64,000 nucleotides of DNA, taken from a bacterium (lineage in GTDB: Bacteria > Planctomycetota > UBA1135 > GCA-002686595). Positions 1 through 11,461 of the stretch are shown in pieces. Below the pieces are notes generated by a model. It saw only the letters and a program-made list of their open reading frames with translations. It was not told the origin of the DNA and did not search any database. The translations under genes and the position numbers were made by a program. The stretch is from positions 19,901 to 83,900 of the forward strand of contig JAUIDW010000001.1 in assembly GCA_030428395.1 (NCBI GenBank), in the 5' to 3' direction. Position 1 is the stretch's first letter. Each line of letters starts with the position of its first letter.

Positions 1-768
1 GACCGCCCGTGCGCCGAGGAGTTCTTCGCCCTGCGGGCCGCCGAGCGCGGCTGGCGCGTGGCGATCGTGCGCGAGATGGAGCGCGCCCGGCCGGAGGCCC
101 AGAACGCGATGCTGAAGATGCTGGAGGAGCCCGCGCCGGGCTGCCTCTGGATCCTGGAGTGCTCGCGCCTGGAGGCCCTGCTGCCGACGATCCACTCGCG
201 CTGCATCCGGGTCGACTTCCCGCCGCTCGGTGCGGACGACGCGGCGCGCGTCCTGGCGTCGAGCGGGGTGCCGGCCGAGGAGGCCGCGCGCCTGGCGCGC
301 TGGAGCCGGGGCTCGCCCGGCGTCGCGCTCGAGCTGCGCGAGCGCGGCGGCGCGGCGCTGCGCGAGCTCGTGGCCGCGGCCCTGGCGGGGCGCGGCGGGC
401 TCGACGGCGCCGTCGAGCGCGCCCGCGACGTCTGGGACGTCGAGGGGAGCTTCCCGCCCGGCACGCCGACCGCCCAGGCGCGCGAGCGGGCCCGGACGAC
501 GCTCGGCCTGCTGCTCGCGGTCGCCGGCGACGGCCTGCGCTGGGCGGCCGGCGTCGCGCCCGACGAGCTGGCCCACGGGGACCTGTTCGCGCCGGGCGGC
601 GCGCTCGCCGGGCTGCCGCGCGTCGAGGCGCGCTGGCGCGGGGCCTTGCACACGGCCCTGGTCGCCCGCGAGGATGTCGAGCACAACCTCGCCCCCGACG
701 CGGCGCTGGACCGGGCCTTCGCGGCCCTGCCCGGGGTCGGCGCGGCCGCCGAGGTGCCCGCCCGATGA
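1..768 (+). CDS. holB: DNA polymerase III delta' subunit, 3' part (5' end outside window)
   Basis: The frame is open from base 1, so the gene starts upstream and only its last 255 codons are here. The product is the clamp-loader subunit delta', which works with the tau/gamma and delta subunits to load the sliding clamp. The fragment contains AQNAMLKMLEEP, the conserved RFC/delta' segment (usually QNALLKTLEEP), followed by the ATP-fold strand CLWILECSRLEALLPTIHSR, whose S-R pair matches the sensor region SRC. The rest is the less conserved helical C-terminal domain. It overlaps the next gene by ATGA. The family assignment is firm; the N-terminal P-loop and zinc site cannot be checked here. Confidence 0.85.
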   Translation, partial: DRPCAEEFFALRAAERGWRVAIVREMERARPEAQNAMLKMLEEPAPGCLWILECSRLEALLPTIHSRCIRVDFPPLGADDAARVLASSGVPAEEAARLARWSRGSPGVALELRERGGAALRELVAAALAGRGGLDGAVERARDVWDVEGSFPPGTPTAQARERARTTLGLLLAVAGDGLRWAAGVAPDELAHGDLFAPGGALAGLPRVEARWRGALHTALVAREDVEHNLAPDAALDRAFAALPGVGAAAEVPAR

Positions 769-1163
769 AGGACCCGTTCCGAGAGCTCGCCCGCGAGGAC
801 GGGCGCTACTCGCCCGAGGCGTTCCGCTTCCTGTTCGAGTCCCTCGAGCACGCGGTGCGGCTGGCGGGCAAGGAGGGCGCCGAGGGCACGGAGCGACACG
901 TCAGCGGCCAGGAGGTCCTGGCCGGGATGCGCGAGTACGCGCTCGAGACGTTCGGCCCGCTCGCCGCCCACGTCTGGCGCTCCTGGGGCGTGCACGACTC
1001 CCTGGACTGGGGCCGGATCGTCTTCCTGCTGGTCGACGCGGGGATGCTGAAGCGCCAGGACGAGGACTCGATCGAGGACTTCCGCGACGGCTTCGACTTC
1101 GAGGAGAGCTTCGTGGAGGGCTACCGCGCCAGCCTGCCGGCGCTGGGCGAGTCGGGCGCCTGA
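765..1163 (+). CDS. Minf_1886-type small conserved protein (Verrucomicrobia/Planctomycetes-restricted family)
   Basis: A 132-residue soluble protein, starting with an ATG that overlaps the holB stop (ATGA). The core YSPEAFRFLFESLEHAV, then HVSGQEVLAGMREYALETFG and WGVHDSLDWGRIVFLLV with a DFRDGFDFEESF tail, matches my memory of the family called Minf_1886 or Plancto_Ver_chp (TIGR04138), known mainly from PVC bacteria. Its function is unknown. Residues such as F-L-E-L-H and D-W-G-I-V-F look structural and there is no obvious catalytic motif. Coupling to a replication clamp-loader gene is the only contextual clue. Confidence 0.8.
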   Translation: MKDPFRELAREDGRYSPEAFRFLFESLEHAVRLAGKEGAEGTERHVSGQEVLAGMREYALETFGPLAAHVWRSWGVHDSLDWGRIVFLLVDAGMLKRQDEDSIEDFRDGFDFEESFVEGYRASLPALGESGA

Positions 1164-1295
1164 GGCGCCCCTCCCCGGCTGGAGCGCGAAGCCGCGGCAC
1201 GACGGTCCAGCCGCAACGCGGCGCGGCGGCCGCCCCGGAGGGAGACCGCCGCGTTTGGGTCCCGACCCGCGAGCGCGCGCGGGGTGGGGGCCGGC

Positions 1296-3785
1296 CTACT
1301 CGAGCGAGCCCTCGAGCAGGTGCTTGAGCCGGTCGAGCGTCTCGGGGTCGAGCTTGCCGTCGCCCTCGCGGGCCTTCGAGACGGCCTCGAGGGTCTCCTC
1401 GACCTCGCGGCGCTCGCCGTAGGCGACGTTGACGCCCACCGAGGCGCGGGGCTTGAAGGTCGTGGCGTACTCGGGGACGGAATCGGGGGTCGTGCCGAGC
1501 TTGGCCAGCAGCGCCGTCACGGCCTCCTGGACCTGCGGGTCCTCGACGTAGTCGGCGTTGCCGAACTGGCGGCCGCGCTCGTCCTGGACGCGCCGGCGGA
1601 TCTCCTGGCGCAGCACGAAGCGCACGTCGTCCACCGGCAGGGGCGTCGAGAGGCCCTGGTAGAACTCCTCGAAGCCCGGGTAGCGGGCGGGGTCGCGGTC
1701 GTCGTTGACGGCGAGCTCGACGAACAGCTCGCGGTGCTCGTCCCAGTTCGCGTCCACGTACTCGCGCGCCTTGCGCTGGCGGTTGATGCGGTTGATCTCC
1801 TCGAGGCGCCACGTGTCGATGTCGCGGGCGCCGACCTCGACGTCGGGCTGCACGCCGCCGGGGTTGATCATGTTGAGGTCGCGGTCGAACTCGCGGTGGA
1901 TCGAGCGCCCGCTGGGCAGCAGGTACTTGGCCACGGTGAGCTTGATCCGCGGGGCGAAGTCGAACTGGCCGTCCTTGTCGGCGTCGTACGTCAGGGTCTC
2001 CCAGCTGTCGTAGCGCCGGTTGCCGTTCTCGTCGCGCCATTGATCGTCCCGCACGCCGGGGATCGGCCGCAGGTTCTGGACCGAGCCCTTGCCGAAGCTG
2101 CGCTCCCCGACGACGACGGCGCGCTCGTGGTCCTGCAGGGCGCCCGAGACGATCTCGGAGGCCGAGGCGCTGAAGCGGTTGATCATCACGACGACGGGCA
2201 TGTCCATGGGGACGACGGGCTCGTCCTCGGTGAAGTGCTTGTCGTCGGGGCCGATCTTGCTGCGCGTGGTCACGACCAGGCTGTTCTTCGGCAGGAAGAG
2301 GCCGGCCACGGAGGTGGCCTCCTCGAGCAGGCCGCCGGGGTTGTTGCGCAGGTCGAGGATCACGCCCTTGGTGCCGCTGGCGAGCAGCTCCTCGAGGGTC
2401 TTGCGCAGCTCGCGCGTGGCGGTGCGGCTGAACTCGCGCAGGTCGACGACGGCGACGTCCCCGGGCAGCGTCTCGTAGTTCAGCGGCGGGATCGTGATCC
2501 GCGCGCGGGCCACGGTGACGGCCATGTCCTCGGTGGGGCGGTCGATCTTGCGCAGGTCCATGCCCTGGCGCCAGACGTACAGCTTCACCTTGGTGCCGGG
2601 CTTGCCCTTGAGGCGCTTGATGATGTCCTCGAGCGGCTGGCCGATCGTGGACCACTCCTCGATGCGCACGATCTTGTCGTCGGTGCGCAGGCCGGCCTCG
2701 TAGGCGGGCCCGGAGTAGATCGGGCGGGTGATCGTGAACAGGCTGTCGGCGCGGTCGACGGACACGTAGGCGCCGATGCCGCCGTACTCGCCCTCGAGGT
2801 CCTGCTCGAAGCGCTCGAACTCCACCGGGGCGAAGTACGCGGAGTGCTCGTCGAGGTACCGCAGCATGCCGTCCATGGCGGCGTCGAGCAGGCGGTCCTC
2901 CTCGACCTTGTCGCCGTCCAGGTGGTAGCTCTTCACCATCTCGAGGATGGTGCGGAACTGGCTCTCCGGGCTGTCGCTGCGCTGGTCGACGCGCACGTCG
3001 GCGGGGTTCGCCTCGTAGTAGCGCCGCTGGTTCTTCAGCTTGCGGTCGTACAGCTCGCGGTCGCGCTCGCGCCGCAGGTACGAGTCGGCCAGCACCCCCT
3101 GCGGGCCGGGCAGGGCGGCGAGGCGCTCGAGCTCGTCCATCAGGTCCCCGGTGATCTCGGCGCCGGAGCGGGCCAGCGCGAGGGCGCCGAGGGCCCGCAG
3201 CTCGGGGTCGGCCGAGCCCAGGAAGGCGCGCATCTGGCGGGCGGCCAGGCGCTTCTCGTTGCCGTCGCCGTGGACGTGCAGGGCGCCGGCGGCCTCCAGG
3301 CGCAGCGCGGGGTCGCGCTCGCCGTCCTCGACGACCGTGCGCAGCGCCTCGCGGGCGTCCTCGCGGGCGTCCGAGGGCAGGCGCGCGAAGCCGGGCGAGG
3401 CCAGCATGCCGGCGGCGCCGCGGGCCACCGCGCGGTCGTCGGAGTCGAGCAGCGCGACCAGGCGACCGGAGAGGTCCTCGAGGTCGGGGTCCTCGCCCTG
3501 CAGGCTGAGCCCGCTGAGCAGCAGGACCGCGCGGCCGCCGGTCTCCTGGGCGAGCAGGCTGGCGACGGTCGAGTCCACACGCGCCCCGTCGAACTCGCGG
3601 GCCAGGCCGCGGACGGCGGCGGCGCGCGACCAGAGCTCGTCCGGCGAGGCGCTCTCGACGGCGGCGAGCTCCTGGCGCAGCAGCTGCTCGAACTCGTCCT
3701 GCGCGACGGCGGTGGGGGTCGCGGCGGGCGCGGCGAGCGGAAGGAGCGCGAGGGTCGCGACGGCCAGGGCGCGGGGCTGGATCAT
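1296..3785 (-). CDS. S41 family C-terminal processing (tail-specific) peptidase
   Basis: An exported serine protease of 829 residues. Residues 1-29 form a signal peptide ending near AVAQ. The first 300 or so residues are an alanine/leucine-rich helical region with HEAT-like repeats, unusual in short CtpA enzymes but seen in larger family members. A PDZ domain follows around residue 330 (GGIGAYV...SGPAYEAGL) and then the S41 core. The catalytic serine is predicted at Ser543 in NRFSASASE and the general-base lysine at Lys566 in SFGKGSVQ, the usual Ser-Lys dyad spacing. It cleaves C-terminal tails of periplasmic or envelope proteins. It stands alone, transcribed away from moaC across a 220-base divergent region. 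Confidence 0.92.
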   Translation of the reverse strand: MIQPRALAVATLALLPLAAPAATPTAVAQDEFEQLLRQELAAVESASPDELWSRAAAVRGLAREFDGARVDSTVASLLAQETGGRAVLLLSGLSLQGEDPDLEDLSGRLVALLDSDDRAVARGAAGMLASPGFARLPSDAREDAREALRTVVEDGERDPALRLEAAGALHVHGDGNEKRLAARQMRAFLGSADPELRALGALALARSGAEITGDLMDELERLAALPGPQGVLADSYLRRERDRELYDRKLKNQRRYYEANPADVRVDQRSDSPESQFRTILEMVKSYHLDGDKVEEDRLLDAAMDGMLRYLDEHSAYFAPVEFERFEQDLEGEYGGIGAYVSVDRADSLFTITRPIYSGPAYEAGLRTDDKIVRIEEWSTIGQPLEDIIKRLKGKPGTKVKLYVWRQGMDLRKIDRPTEDMAVTVARARITIPPLNYETLPGDVAVVDLREFSRTATRELRKTLEELLASGTKGVILDLRNNPGGLLEEATSVAGLFLPKNSLVVTTRSKIGPDDKHFTEDEPVVPMDMPVVVMINRFSASASEIVSGALQDHERAVVVGERSFGKGSVQNLRPIPGVRDDQWRDENGNRRYDSWETLTYDADKDGQFDFAPRIKLTVAKYLLPSGRSIHREFDRDLNMINPGGVQPDVEVGARDIDTWRLEEINRINRQRKAREYVDANWDEHRELFVELAVNDDRDPARYPGFEEFYQGLSTPLPVDDVRFVLRQEIRRRVQDERGRQFGNADYVEDPQVQEAVTALLAKLGTTPDSVPEYATTFKPRASVGVNVAYGERREVEETLEAVSKAREGDGKLDPETLDRLKHLLEGSLE

Positions 3786-3828
3786 GGGCTCTGCTCTCGT
3801 TTCGGATCGCGGGATCGCGTCGCGGGCT

Positions 3829-3846
3829 GCCGGCCGTCCGGCCGGC
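3829..3846. other. Perfect stem-loop in the S41 peptidase leader
   Basis: A perfect inverted repeat, GCCGGCC-GTCC-GGCCGGC, with a 7-bp stem and 4-base loop, about 45 bases upstream of the reverse-strand peptidase start. It could be a 5' UTR hairpin or an operator. In such GC-rich DNA short G+C palindromes arise often, so the function is uncertain. Confidence 0.35.
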
Positions 3847-3882
3847 TGCCGCTGCGGGCGTATCGGCGGTTCTACGGGGGAT

Positions 3883-3912
3883 TTGGAGCGAAAGTGAGAG
3901 GTACTGTAGGAT
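3883..3912 (+). promoter_or_regulatory. Possible sigma-70-type promoter for moaC
   Basis: TTGGAG (3883-3888) and TAGGAT (3907-3912) are separated by 18 bases, in a stretch richer in A+T than its surroundings. The -35 match is only 3/6 and the -10 match 4/6. It would give a leader of about 85 bases before moaC. Confidence 0.35.
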
Positions 3913-4005
3913 GCCTTTTCGCGCCCTGCCGCCGGGAAGGTCCTTAACTTGGGGCCGCGGACGGGAGGGCGCGAGCGCGCGCCGCCGCACCCTGGAGCCC
4001 CCCCG

Positions 4006-4605
4006 ATGCCCGACGACCCCGGCGAACGCCTCTCGCACGTGCGGGCCCGGGCCGTTGCCGGTCCCGCGGACGGGGCGCACGAGCCCGGCGAGGGCGGCGC
4101 GGAACCCGGCGTCGTTTACGAATCCCGTATGGTCGACGTCGGCGCCAAGGAGGTCACGGAGCGCACGGCCCTCGCCCGGGCGCGCGTGCGCTTCCCCGCC
4201 GGGTGCCTCGCCGGCGTGCTCGCCGGGCGCGGTCCCAAGGGCCCGATCGAGGAGGTCGCGCGCGTCGCGGGGATCCTGGCCGCGAAGCGGACCGGCGAGC
4301 TCGTGCCGATGTGCCACCCGCTGGCGCTCGACGCCGTCGACGTGTCGTTCCGCGCGGTCGGCGAGGACGTGCTCGAGGTGCGCTGCCGCGCGAGCTGCCG
4401 CGGCCGCACGGGCGTCGAGATGGAGGCCATGGTGGGCGCGGCCACGGCGGCGCTGACCGTCTACGACATGACCAAGGCGCTGGACAAGGGCATCCGCATC
4501 GAGGACGTCGAGCTGCTCGAGAAGAGCGGCGGGCGGTCGGGTGTCTGGACCGCCGGGCCCGGGGCGGGCGCCGGCGGGGACCGGGCGGCGCCCGCCGACC
4601 GCTGA
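4006..4605 (+). CDS. moaC: Cyclic pyranopterin monophosphate synthase MoaC
   Basis: Molybdenum cofactor biosynthesis enzyme that converts the MoaA product into cyclic pyranopterin monophosphate. Family signatures are clear: [14 protein letters not shown] at the start of the domain, [29 protein letters not shown] with the active-site histidine, [15 protein letters not shown] and [12 protein letters not shown] chose the ATG at 4006. A TTG at 3949 is also in frame but would add only a low-complexity stretch. The protein (199 residues) has an N-terminal extension of about 35 residues and a Gly/Ala-rich tail beyond the usual 160. No other moa gene is nearby, so it looks like a single-gene unit. 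Confidence 0.95.
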   Translation: MPDDPGERLSHVRARAVAGPADGAHEPGEGGAEPGVVYESRMVDVGAKEVTERTALARARVRFPAGCLAGVLAGRGPKGPIEEVARVAGILAAKRTGELVPMCHPLALDAVDVSFRAVGEDVLEVRCRASCRGRTGVEMEAMVGAATAALTVYDMTKALDKGIRIEDVELLEKSGGRSGVWTAGPGAGAGGDRAAPADR

Positions 4606-4617
4606 GGGCGCGGCCCC

Positions 4618-4639
4618 GGCCGGTCCGGCGACCGCGGCC
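4618..4639 (+). terminator. Hairpin after moaC, possible terminator
   Basis: GGCCGGTC (4618-4625) pairs with GACC (4630-4633) and GGCC (4636-4639) around a CGGC loop, with a two-base bulge. It starts 12 bases after the moaC stop. No T tract follows, so it may act as an RNA 3' end structure rather than a classical intrinsic terminator. Confidence 0.3.
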
Positions 4640-4774
4640 GGCCCCGCCCGCCCGGGGTCCCCGTACCCGTGGGGGCGCGGGTGGAGAAGCGGCCCCCCCG
4701 ACCCGCTATGCTGCCGGGCGCTGCCCCCCGGCGGGGCGGCTCCCCGAAACCGCGAGACGGAGGACGCCCCGGAC

Positions 4775-5263
4775 ATGGACCTCGGTTGGATCGAGCACCT
4801 GGTGAGGCTGATGGAGACGGCCGACCTCTCCGAGGTCGAGATCGACGACTCCGCGAAGGGCATCCGCGTGCACCTCAAGCGCGGCGCCGAGCCGGAGGCC
4901 GCGCCCGCGACCCCCGTGGTCCAGCTGCAGCCCGCCGGGGCGCGGCCGGCGGAGGCCGACCCGGCGCCGGCGGTCGGGGCGGGCCCCGCGCCCGCGCCCG
5001 CGGACGGCGGCGCGGACGGGGGCGACGTGCCCTTCCTGAGCCCGATGGTGGGGACGTTCTACCGCGCGGCTTCGCCCGAGTCGGAGCCCTTCGTCTCGGT
5101 CGGCGCCCACGTGGAGGACGAGACCGTCGTCTGCATCATCGAGGCGATGAAGGTGATGAACGAGATCAAGGCGGAGACGCGCGGGCAGGTCGTGCGCGTG
5201 CTCGTCGAGAACGGGGAGGCCGTGGAATTCGGCCAGCCGCTGTTCCTGCTCCGACCCGCCTGA
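4775..5263 (+). CDS. accB: Acetyl-CoA carboxylase biotin carboxyl carrier protein
   Basis: Carries the covalently bound biotin that shuttles CO2 from AccC to the carboxyltransferase in the first step of fatty acid synthesis. The protein has 162 residues: an N-terminal helical segment ([22 protein letters not shown]), a proline/alanine-rich linker at about residues 50-80, and a biotinyl-lipoyl domain. The biotinylation site is Lys126 in [11 protein letters not shown]. The ATG at 4775 is supported by GGAGG at 4759-4763. Its stop overlaps the accC start by one base (TGATG), the classical accBC arrangement. Confidence 0.96.
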   Translation: MDLGWIEHLVRLMETADLSEVEIDDSAKGIRVHLKRGAEPEAAPATPVVQLQPAGARPAEADPAPAVGAGPAPAPADGGADGGDVPFLSPMVGTFYRAASPESEPFVSVGAHVEDETVVCIIEAMKVMNEIKAETRGQVVRVLVENGEAVEFGQPLFLLRPA

Positions 5264-6627
5264 TGTTCCACCGCATCCTGATCGCGAACCGCGGGGAGAT
5301 CGCCCAGCGGATCATCCGCACGTGCCGCGAGATGGGCATCGAGACGGTCGCGGTCTACTCCCAGGCCGACGCGGACGCCATCTACCTGCGCCAGGCCGAC
5401 GAGACGATCTGCATCGGGCCCGCGCCGGGCGCGCAGTCGTACCTGAACATTCCCTCGATCATCGCGGCCGCCGAGGTGGCGGACGTGGAGGCGATCCACC
5501 CCGGCTACGGCTTCCTGGCCGAGAACGCGCACTTCGCCGAGGTCTGCAACACCTGCAAGATCCAGTTCATCGGGCCCGAGCCGGAGACCATCGCCGCCCT
5601 GGGCGACAAGGCGCGCGCCCGCGCCATCGCGATGGAGGCGAAGGTGCCGGTCGTGCCCGGCTCCGACGGCCCGGTCGAGAGCGAGGACGAGGCGCGCGAG
5701 GCCGCGCAGCGCATCGGCTACCCGATCATGATCAAGGCGGCCGCCGGCGGCGGGGGTCGCGGCATGCGCATCGCGCGCAACGAGCCCAACCTGAAGTCCG
5801 GCTTCCACGCGGCCATGGCCGAGGCCCAGGCGGCCTTCGGCGACGGTCGGGTGTACCTCGAGAAGTTCGTCGAGAACCCGCGGCACATCGAGTTCCAGAT
5901 CCTGGGCGACCGCGAGGGCAACGTGATCCACCTGGGCGAGCGCGACTGCTCCGTCCAGCGCCGCCACCAGAAGCTGATCGAGGAGGCGCCGTCCCCGTCC
6001 CTCACGCCCCGCCAGCGGGCCAAGATCGGCGCGGACGCGGTCAAGATCGCCAAGGCCGCCAGCTACCACAACGCGGGGACCGTCGAGTTCCTGCTGGACG
6101 GCTCCGGCCAGCACTACTTCATCGAGGTCAACGCCCGCATCCAGGTCGAGCACGCCGTCACCGAGCTCGTCACCGGCCTGGACCTGATCGAGCAGCAGCT
6201 CCGGCTGGCCTCGGGCGAGAAGCTCTCCCTGCGCCAGAAGGACGTGGACATCCGCGGGCACGCCATCCAGTGCCGGATCAACGCCGAGGACCCCGACCAC
6301 GACTTCCGGCCCTCCCCGGGCCTGGTGGACACCTTCGTGCCTCCCGGGGGACCGGGCGTGCGGGTCGACACGCACGGCTACAGCGGCTACCGGATTCCGC
6401 CGAACTACGACTCGATGGTCGCCAAGCTCCTGGTCCACCGCCCCAACCGCGAGGGAGCCATCCAGGGCATGCTGAGGGCCCTGGACGAGTTCGTGATCGA
6501 GGGCGTGAAGACCACCATCCCGCTGCAGCGGCGCATCCTGAACCACCCCGATTTCCGCATGGGCCGGCACGACACCGGGTTCGTGGAGCGCTACCTTGCG
6601 GGCGCCGTTTCCCGGGATCAGGAATGA
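5263..6627 (+). CDS. accC: Acetyl-CoA carboxylase biotin carboxylase subunit
   Basis: ATP-dependent carboxylation of the biotin on AccB. At 454 residues it has the normal family length. Visible motifs are [14 protein letters not shown] at the N-terminus, [13 protein letters not shown], the ATP-grasp glycine loop [40 protein letters not shown] and [16 protein letters not shown] with the catalytic E-x-N-x-R. All key residues appear intact. The start codon overlaps the accB stop, and the stop overlaps the next gene by ATGA, so accBC and the following lipoprotein gene are translationally coupled. Confidence 0.97.
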   Translation: MFHRILIANRGEIAQRIIRTCREMGIETVAVYSQADADAIYLRQADETICIGPAPGAQSYLNIPSIIAAAEVADVEAIHPGYGFLAENAHFAEVCNTCKIQFIGPEPETIAALGDKARARAIAMEAKVPVVPGSDGPVESEDEAREAAQRIGYPIMIKAAAGGGGRGMRIARNEPNLKSGFHAAMAEAQAAFGDGRVYLEKFVENPRHIEFQILGDREGNVIHLGERDCSVQRRHQKLIEEAPSPSLTPRQRAKIGADAVKIAKAASYHNAGTVEFLLDGSGQHYFIEVNARIQVEHAVTELVTGLDLIEQQLRLASGEKLSLRQKDVDIRGHAIQCRINAEDPDHDFRPSPGLVDTFVPPGGPGVRVDTHGYSGYRIPPNYDSMVAKLLVHRPNREGAIQGMLRALDEFVIEGVKTTIPLQRRILNHPDFRMGRHDTGFVERYLAGAVSRDQE

Positions 6628-7505
6628 GCCACCGCGACCTCCCCGGGCACGCCCGCCCCGCGCTCCGCGGCGCCGGTGCGGTCGTCGCCCTCGCCTGCGC
6701 GCTGCTGGCGCCCGCCTGCATCTTCGACGCCCGGCGCTACCCCGGGCCGGTCGAGGCCGAGGTGCTGCCCCTGCCGCCGGGCGCCGAGCCGCTGATGCAG
6801 CGCGGCCCGGAGGAGGTCCTCGTGATGCGGCACTCCGACCCGGTCCAGGTCCGGCCGGCGGGCTCGGCGGGGGCCTACCCGCTGACCTTCTACAGCAAGC
6901 GCGTGCGGATCAACGCCGGCTCGGCCGTGTTCGTCGCCCCCGGCGGCCGCGCGGAGATCCTGTGGCCCAACGGTACCTCGCTGGTCCTGTCCGACGAGAG
7001 CGTGGGCCTGATCGGCTCGCCCAGCCGGGGCCAGCCGATCTTCCTGCTCGCGTCCACCGACCACGCCACGCTGCAGCTGGTGCCCGGCGACGAGGTCATG
7101 CTGCAGGGCGGCGCGATCCTGACGGGGGAGTCGGGGCCCTACGTCCTCGACCGCCTCTACGCGGACATCCTGCGCGTCCACAACCAGAGCAAGGGCACGC
7201 TCGAGATCGCCTACCGCGACGCGATCTTCGAGCTAGGCCCGGGCCACGCGGTCGACCTGCCGCTGCTGGAGGCGGGCTCGGTCCCGCTGGACCCGGTGGG
7301 CTTCCGGCGCATCCCGGCGACGGGCTTCGAGGTGGGCGTCCGCGGGGACGCGCGCAGCGAGGTCCAGGGCACGGCGCTGCTGCTCAGCGCCGGTGAGCCC
7401 GCCGAGGTGGACGCCCTGGGCCTGCGCCTGCGCCTCGCCGCCGGCGAGGAGGTGCTCCTCGACGGCCTCGCCCCCCAGGGGGCCCCCAACCTGATCCCGG
7501 AGTAG
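6624..7505 (+). CDS. FecR-like lipoprotein of unknown role
   Basis: A 293-residue exported protein. The hydrophobic leader ends in a lipobox (LLAPAC, Cys32), so it is predicted to be lipid-anchored. The mature part has a beta-rich segment, [20 protein letters not shown] followed by [10 protein letters not shown], resembling the FecR domain in which a glycine-rich strand is followed by PDGT. No transmembrane helix follows the leader. The ATG overlaps the accC stop (ATGA), and UDP-xylose synthase starts 5 bases after its stop. It may be an envelope component of the polysaccharide machinery. The FecR-like assignment is moderate and the role is inferred from context only. Confidence 0.6.
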   Translation: MSHRDLPGHARPALRGAGAVVALACALLAPACIFDARRYPGPVEAEVLPLPPGAEPLMQRGPEEVLVMRHSDPVQVRPAGSAGAYPLTFYSKRVRINAGSAVFVAPGGRAEILWPNGTSLVLSDESVGLIGSPSRGQPIFLLASTDHATLQLVPGDEVMLQGGAILTGESGPYVLDRLYADILRVHNQSKGTLEIAYRDAIFELGPGHAVDLPLLEAGSVPLDPVGFRRIPATGFEVGVRGDARSEVQGTALLLSAGEPAEVDALGLRLRLAAGEEVLLDGLAPQGAPNLIPE

Positions 7506-7510
7506 ACGAG

Positions 7511-8479
7511 TTGCGCCAACGAGTCCTGATCACGGGGGGCGCCGGTTTCCTCGGCAGCCACCTCTGCGACCGCTTCCTGTCGGAAGGCTACGAGGTGTTC
7601 TGCATGGACAACCTCGTCACCGGCGACCTGCGCAACGTGGAGCACGTGGCGAGCGAGCCGCTGTTCCACTTCATCCACCAGGACGTCACGGAGTTCATCC
7701 ACGTCCCGGGGCGCCTGGACGCGATCCTGCACTTCGCCTCGCCGGCGAGCCCGATCGACTACCTCGAGCTGCCCATCCAGACCCTCAAGGTCGGCTCGCT
7801 GGGGACCCACAAGGCCCTGGGGCTCGCACGGGCGAAGGGGGCGCGGTTCCTGCTGGCCTCGACGTCGGAGTGCTACGGCGACCCGCTGGTCCACCCGCAG
7901 CGCGAGGACTACTGGGGCAACGTGAACCCGGTCGGCCCGCGGGGCGTCTACGACGAGGCCAAGCGCTTCGCCGAGGCGATCACGATGGCGTACCACCGCT
8001 ACCACGGGCTGGCGACGCGCATCGTGCGCATCTTCAACACCTACGGGCCGCGGATGCGCATGAACGACGGCCGCGCGCTGCCGGCCTTCATGAGCCAGGC
8101 GCTGCGCGGCGAGCCGCTGACCGTGTTCGGCGACGGCAGCCAGACGCGCTCGTTCTGCTACGTCGACGACCTGGTCGAGGGCATCTGGCGCCTGCTGAAC
8201 TCCGACGAGGTCGAGCCCACGAACATCGGCAACCCTCACGAGATGACGATCCTGGAGTTCGCGCAGGAGGTGCTGCGCCTGACCGGGTCGAAGTCCGAGG
8301 TCTCCTTCAAGCCGCTGCCGGTCGACGACCCGAAGGTGCGCCAGCCCGACATCTCCAAGGCGCGGCGCGTGCTCGGCTGGGAGCCGCGGGTGCCGCTGGC
8401 CGAGGGCCTGGAGCGCACGCTGGCGGACTTCCGCGCCCGCCTCGCCGAGCCCGAGCCCGCGGGGACGCGGCGGAGCTGA
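7511..8479 (+). CDS. UDP-glucuronate decarboxylase (UDP-xylose synthase), extended SDR
   Basis: NAD-dependent conversion of UDP-glucuronate to UDP-xylose. The nucleotide-binding GGAGFLG lies at residues 9-15. The catalytic Tyr147/Lys151 pair sits in GVYDEAKR. The STSECYGDP segment carries the Glu (120) typical of this branch, and [16 protein letters not shown] is the characteristic UXS stretch. It has 322 residues and starts with TTG, 5 bases after the preceding stop; I see no better in-frame start. It supplies a pentose donor (or an intermediate for further sugars) to the adjacent glycosyltransferases and is followed after 4 bases by glmS. Confidence 0.9.
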   Translation: MRQRVLITGGAGFLGSHLCDRFLSEGYEVFCMDNLVTGDLRNVEHVASEPLFHFIHQDVTEFIHVPGRLDAILHFASPASPIDYLELPIQTLKVGSLGTHKALGLARAKGARFLLASTSECYGDPLVHPQREDYWGNVNPVGPRGVYDEAKRFAEAITMAYHRYHGLATRIVRIFNTYGPRMRMNDGRALPAFMSQALRGEPLTVFGDGSQTRSFCYVDDLVEGIWRLLNSDEVEPTNIGNPHEMTILEFAQEVLRLTGSKSEVSFKPLPVDDPKVRQPDISKARRVLGWEPRVPLAEGLERTLADFRARLAEPEPAGTRRS

Positions 8480-8483
8480 GGCC

Positions 8484-10325
<1,842 letters not shown>

Positions 10326-10384
10326 CGCGGTCTCGCGGCGCCCCCTCTCGACCCCCCCGACTTCACCTCCGACCCCCCGGCCCC

Positions 10385-11371
10385 ATGCCCCACATCCTCG
10401 TCACCGGCGGCTCCGGCTTCATCGGCTCGCACGTCTGCCAGGCGCTCCTCGCGCGCGGCGACCGCGTGACGGTGCTGGACAACTACAACGACTTCTACGA
10501 CCCCGCCATCAAGCGCAGGAACGCGGAGCTGCTGCGGGGCGCCGAGATCGTCGAGGGGGACATCCGCGACCGCGAGCTGGTCGCGCGGCTGCTCGGCGAG
10601 GGCGCGGACGTCGACGTGCTGGTCCACCTCGCGGCCATGGCGGGGGTGCGCCCCAGCGTCGAGGACCCGCTGCTCTACGAGGACGTCAACGTGCGCGGCA
10701 CCACCATCCTGATGGAGGAGCTGCGGCGGCGCCCCGGGACCCGCTTCGTGTTCGCGTCGTCCTCCAGCGTGTACGGCTCGAACGAGAAGATCCCGTTCCG
10801 CGAGGACGAGGACATCCACCACCCCGTGTCGCCCTACGCGGCGACCAAGCGGGCGGGCGAGCTGCTGGCCTACACGTACCACCACCTGTACGGCATCCCG
10901 ACCACGTGCCTGCGGTTCTTCACGGTGTACGGGCCGCGGCAGCGCCCGGAGATGGCGATCCACAAGTTCGTGCGCGCCGTGCTGCGGGGCGATCCCATCC
11001 CGTTCTTCGGCGACGGCACCACGCGGCGGGACTACACGTACGTCGACGACATCGTCGACGGCGTCGTGCGGTCGATCGACCGCTGCGAGGGGTACGAGAT
11101 CTACAACCTCGGCGACTGCGCCACGACGTCGCTGGCCGACCTCGTGCAGCAGATCGGGGAGCTGTGCGGCCGCGAGCCGGTGCTGGACCGCCAGCCGCTG
11201 CACCCCGGCGACGTGAAGGTCACCTGCGCGGACATCGAGAAGGCCCGCACGCGGCTGGGCTACGACCCGCGGACCCCGCTGAAGGACGGCCTCGCCAAGT
11301 TCGTGGCCTGGTACCGGGGCCCGGAGGGTCCGGAGCAGGTCGACGCCCAGGTCGGCGCCTCCAGCCGCTGA
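10385..11371 (+). CDS. NAD-dependent epimerase, UDP-glucuronate 4-epimerase-like
   Basis: Extended SDR of 328 residues. The Rossmann motif GGSGFIGSH is at residues 8-16, FASSSSVYG carries the catalytic serine, and PYAATKRAGE the Tyr-x3-Lys pair. The stretch RFFTVYGPRQRPEMAI is typical of the UDP-glucuronate/UDP-galacturonate 4-epimerase branch, whereas UDP-glucose 4-epimerases usually differ here. The likely reaction is interconversion of UDP-GlcA and UDP-GalA, giving acidic sugars for the polymer. The ATG at 10385 was chosen; upstream in-frame codons read through low-complexity sequence. The exact substrate cannot be fixed from sequence alone. Confidence 0.82.
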   Translation: MPHILVTGGSGFIGSHVCQALLARGDRVTVLDNYNDFYDPAIKRRNAELLRGAEIVEGDIRDRELVARLLGEGADVDVLVHLAAMAGVRPSVEDPLLYEDVNVRGTTILMEELRRRPGTRFVFASSSSVYGSNEKIPFREDEDIHHPVSPYAATKRAGELLAYTYHHLYGIPTTCLRFFTVYGPRQRPEMAIHKFVRAVLRGDPIPFFGDGTTRRDYTYVDDIVDGVVRSIDRCEGYEIYNLGDCATTSLADLVQQIGELCGREPVLDRQPLHPGDVKVTCADIEKARTRLGYDPRTPLKDGLAKFVAWYRGPEGPEQVDAQVGASSR

Positions 11372-11403
11372 GCGCGGCCGTGGCCGGACCCGCGGGACCG
11401 GGC

Positions 11404-11409
11404 TAGAAT
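11404..11409 (+). promoter_or_regulatory. -10-like element before rmlA
   Basis: TAGAAT (5/6 match to TATAAT) lies in the 90-base gap between the epimerase gene and rmlA, about 52 bases before the rmlA start. No good -35 hexamer is seen 16-18 bases upstream. It could give the rml genes an internal promoter. Confidence 0.4.
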
Positions 11410-11461
11410 CCCCGGCCCTCCTCCTCGCCTCCCCCCCGATTCCAGGAGCCTCGAAGCTGCC

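Noticed and set aside
901..4878. Very long open frame on the reverse strand (about 1300 codons)
   Set aside because: It crosses the S41 peptidase, moaC and part of accB in another frame. It is Arg/Pro/Ala-rich without domains, a by-product of high G+C at third codon positions.
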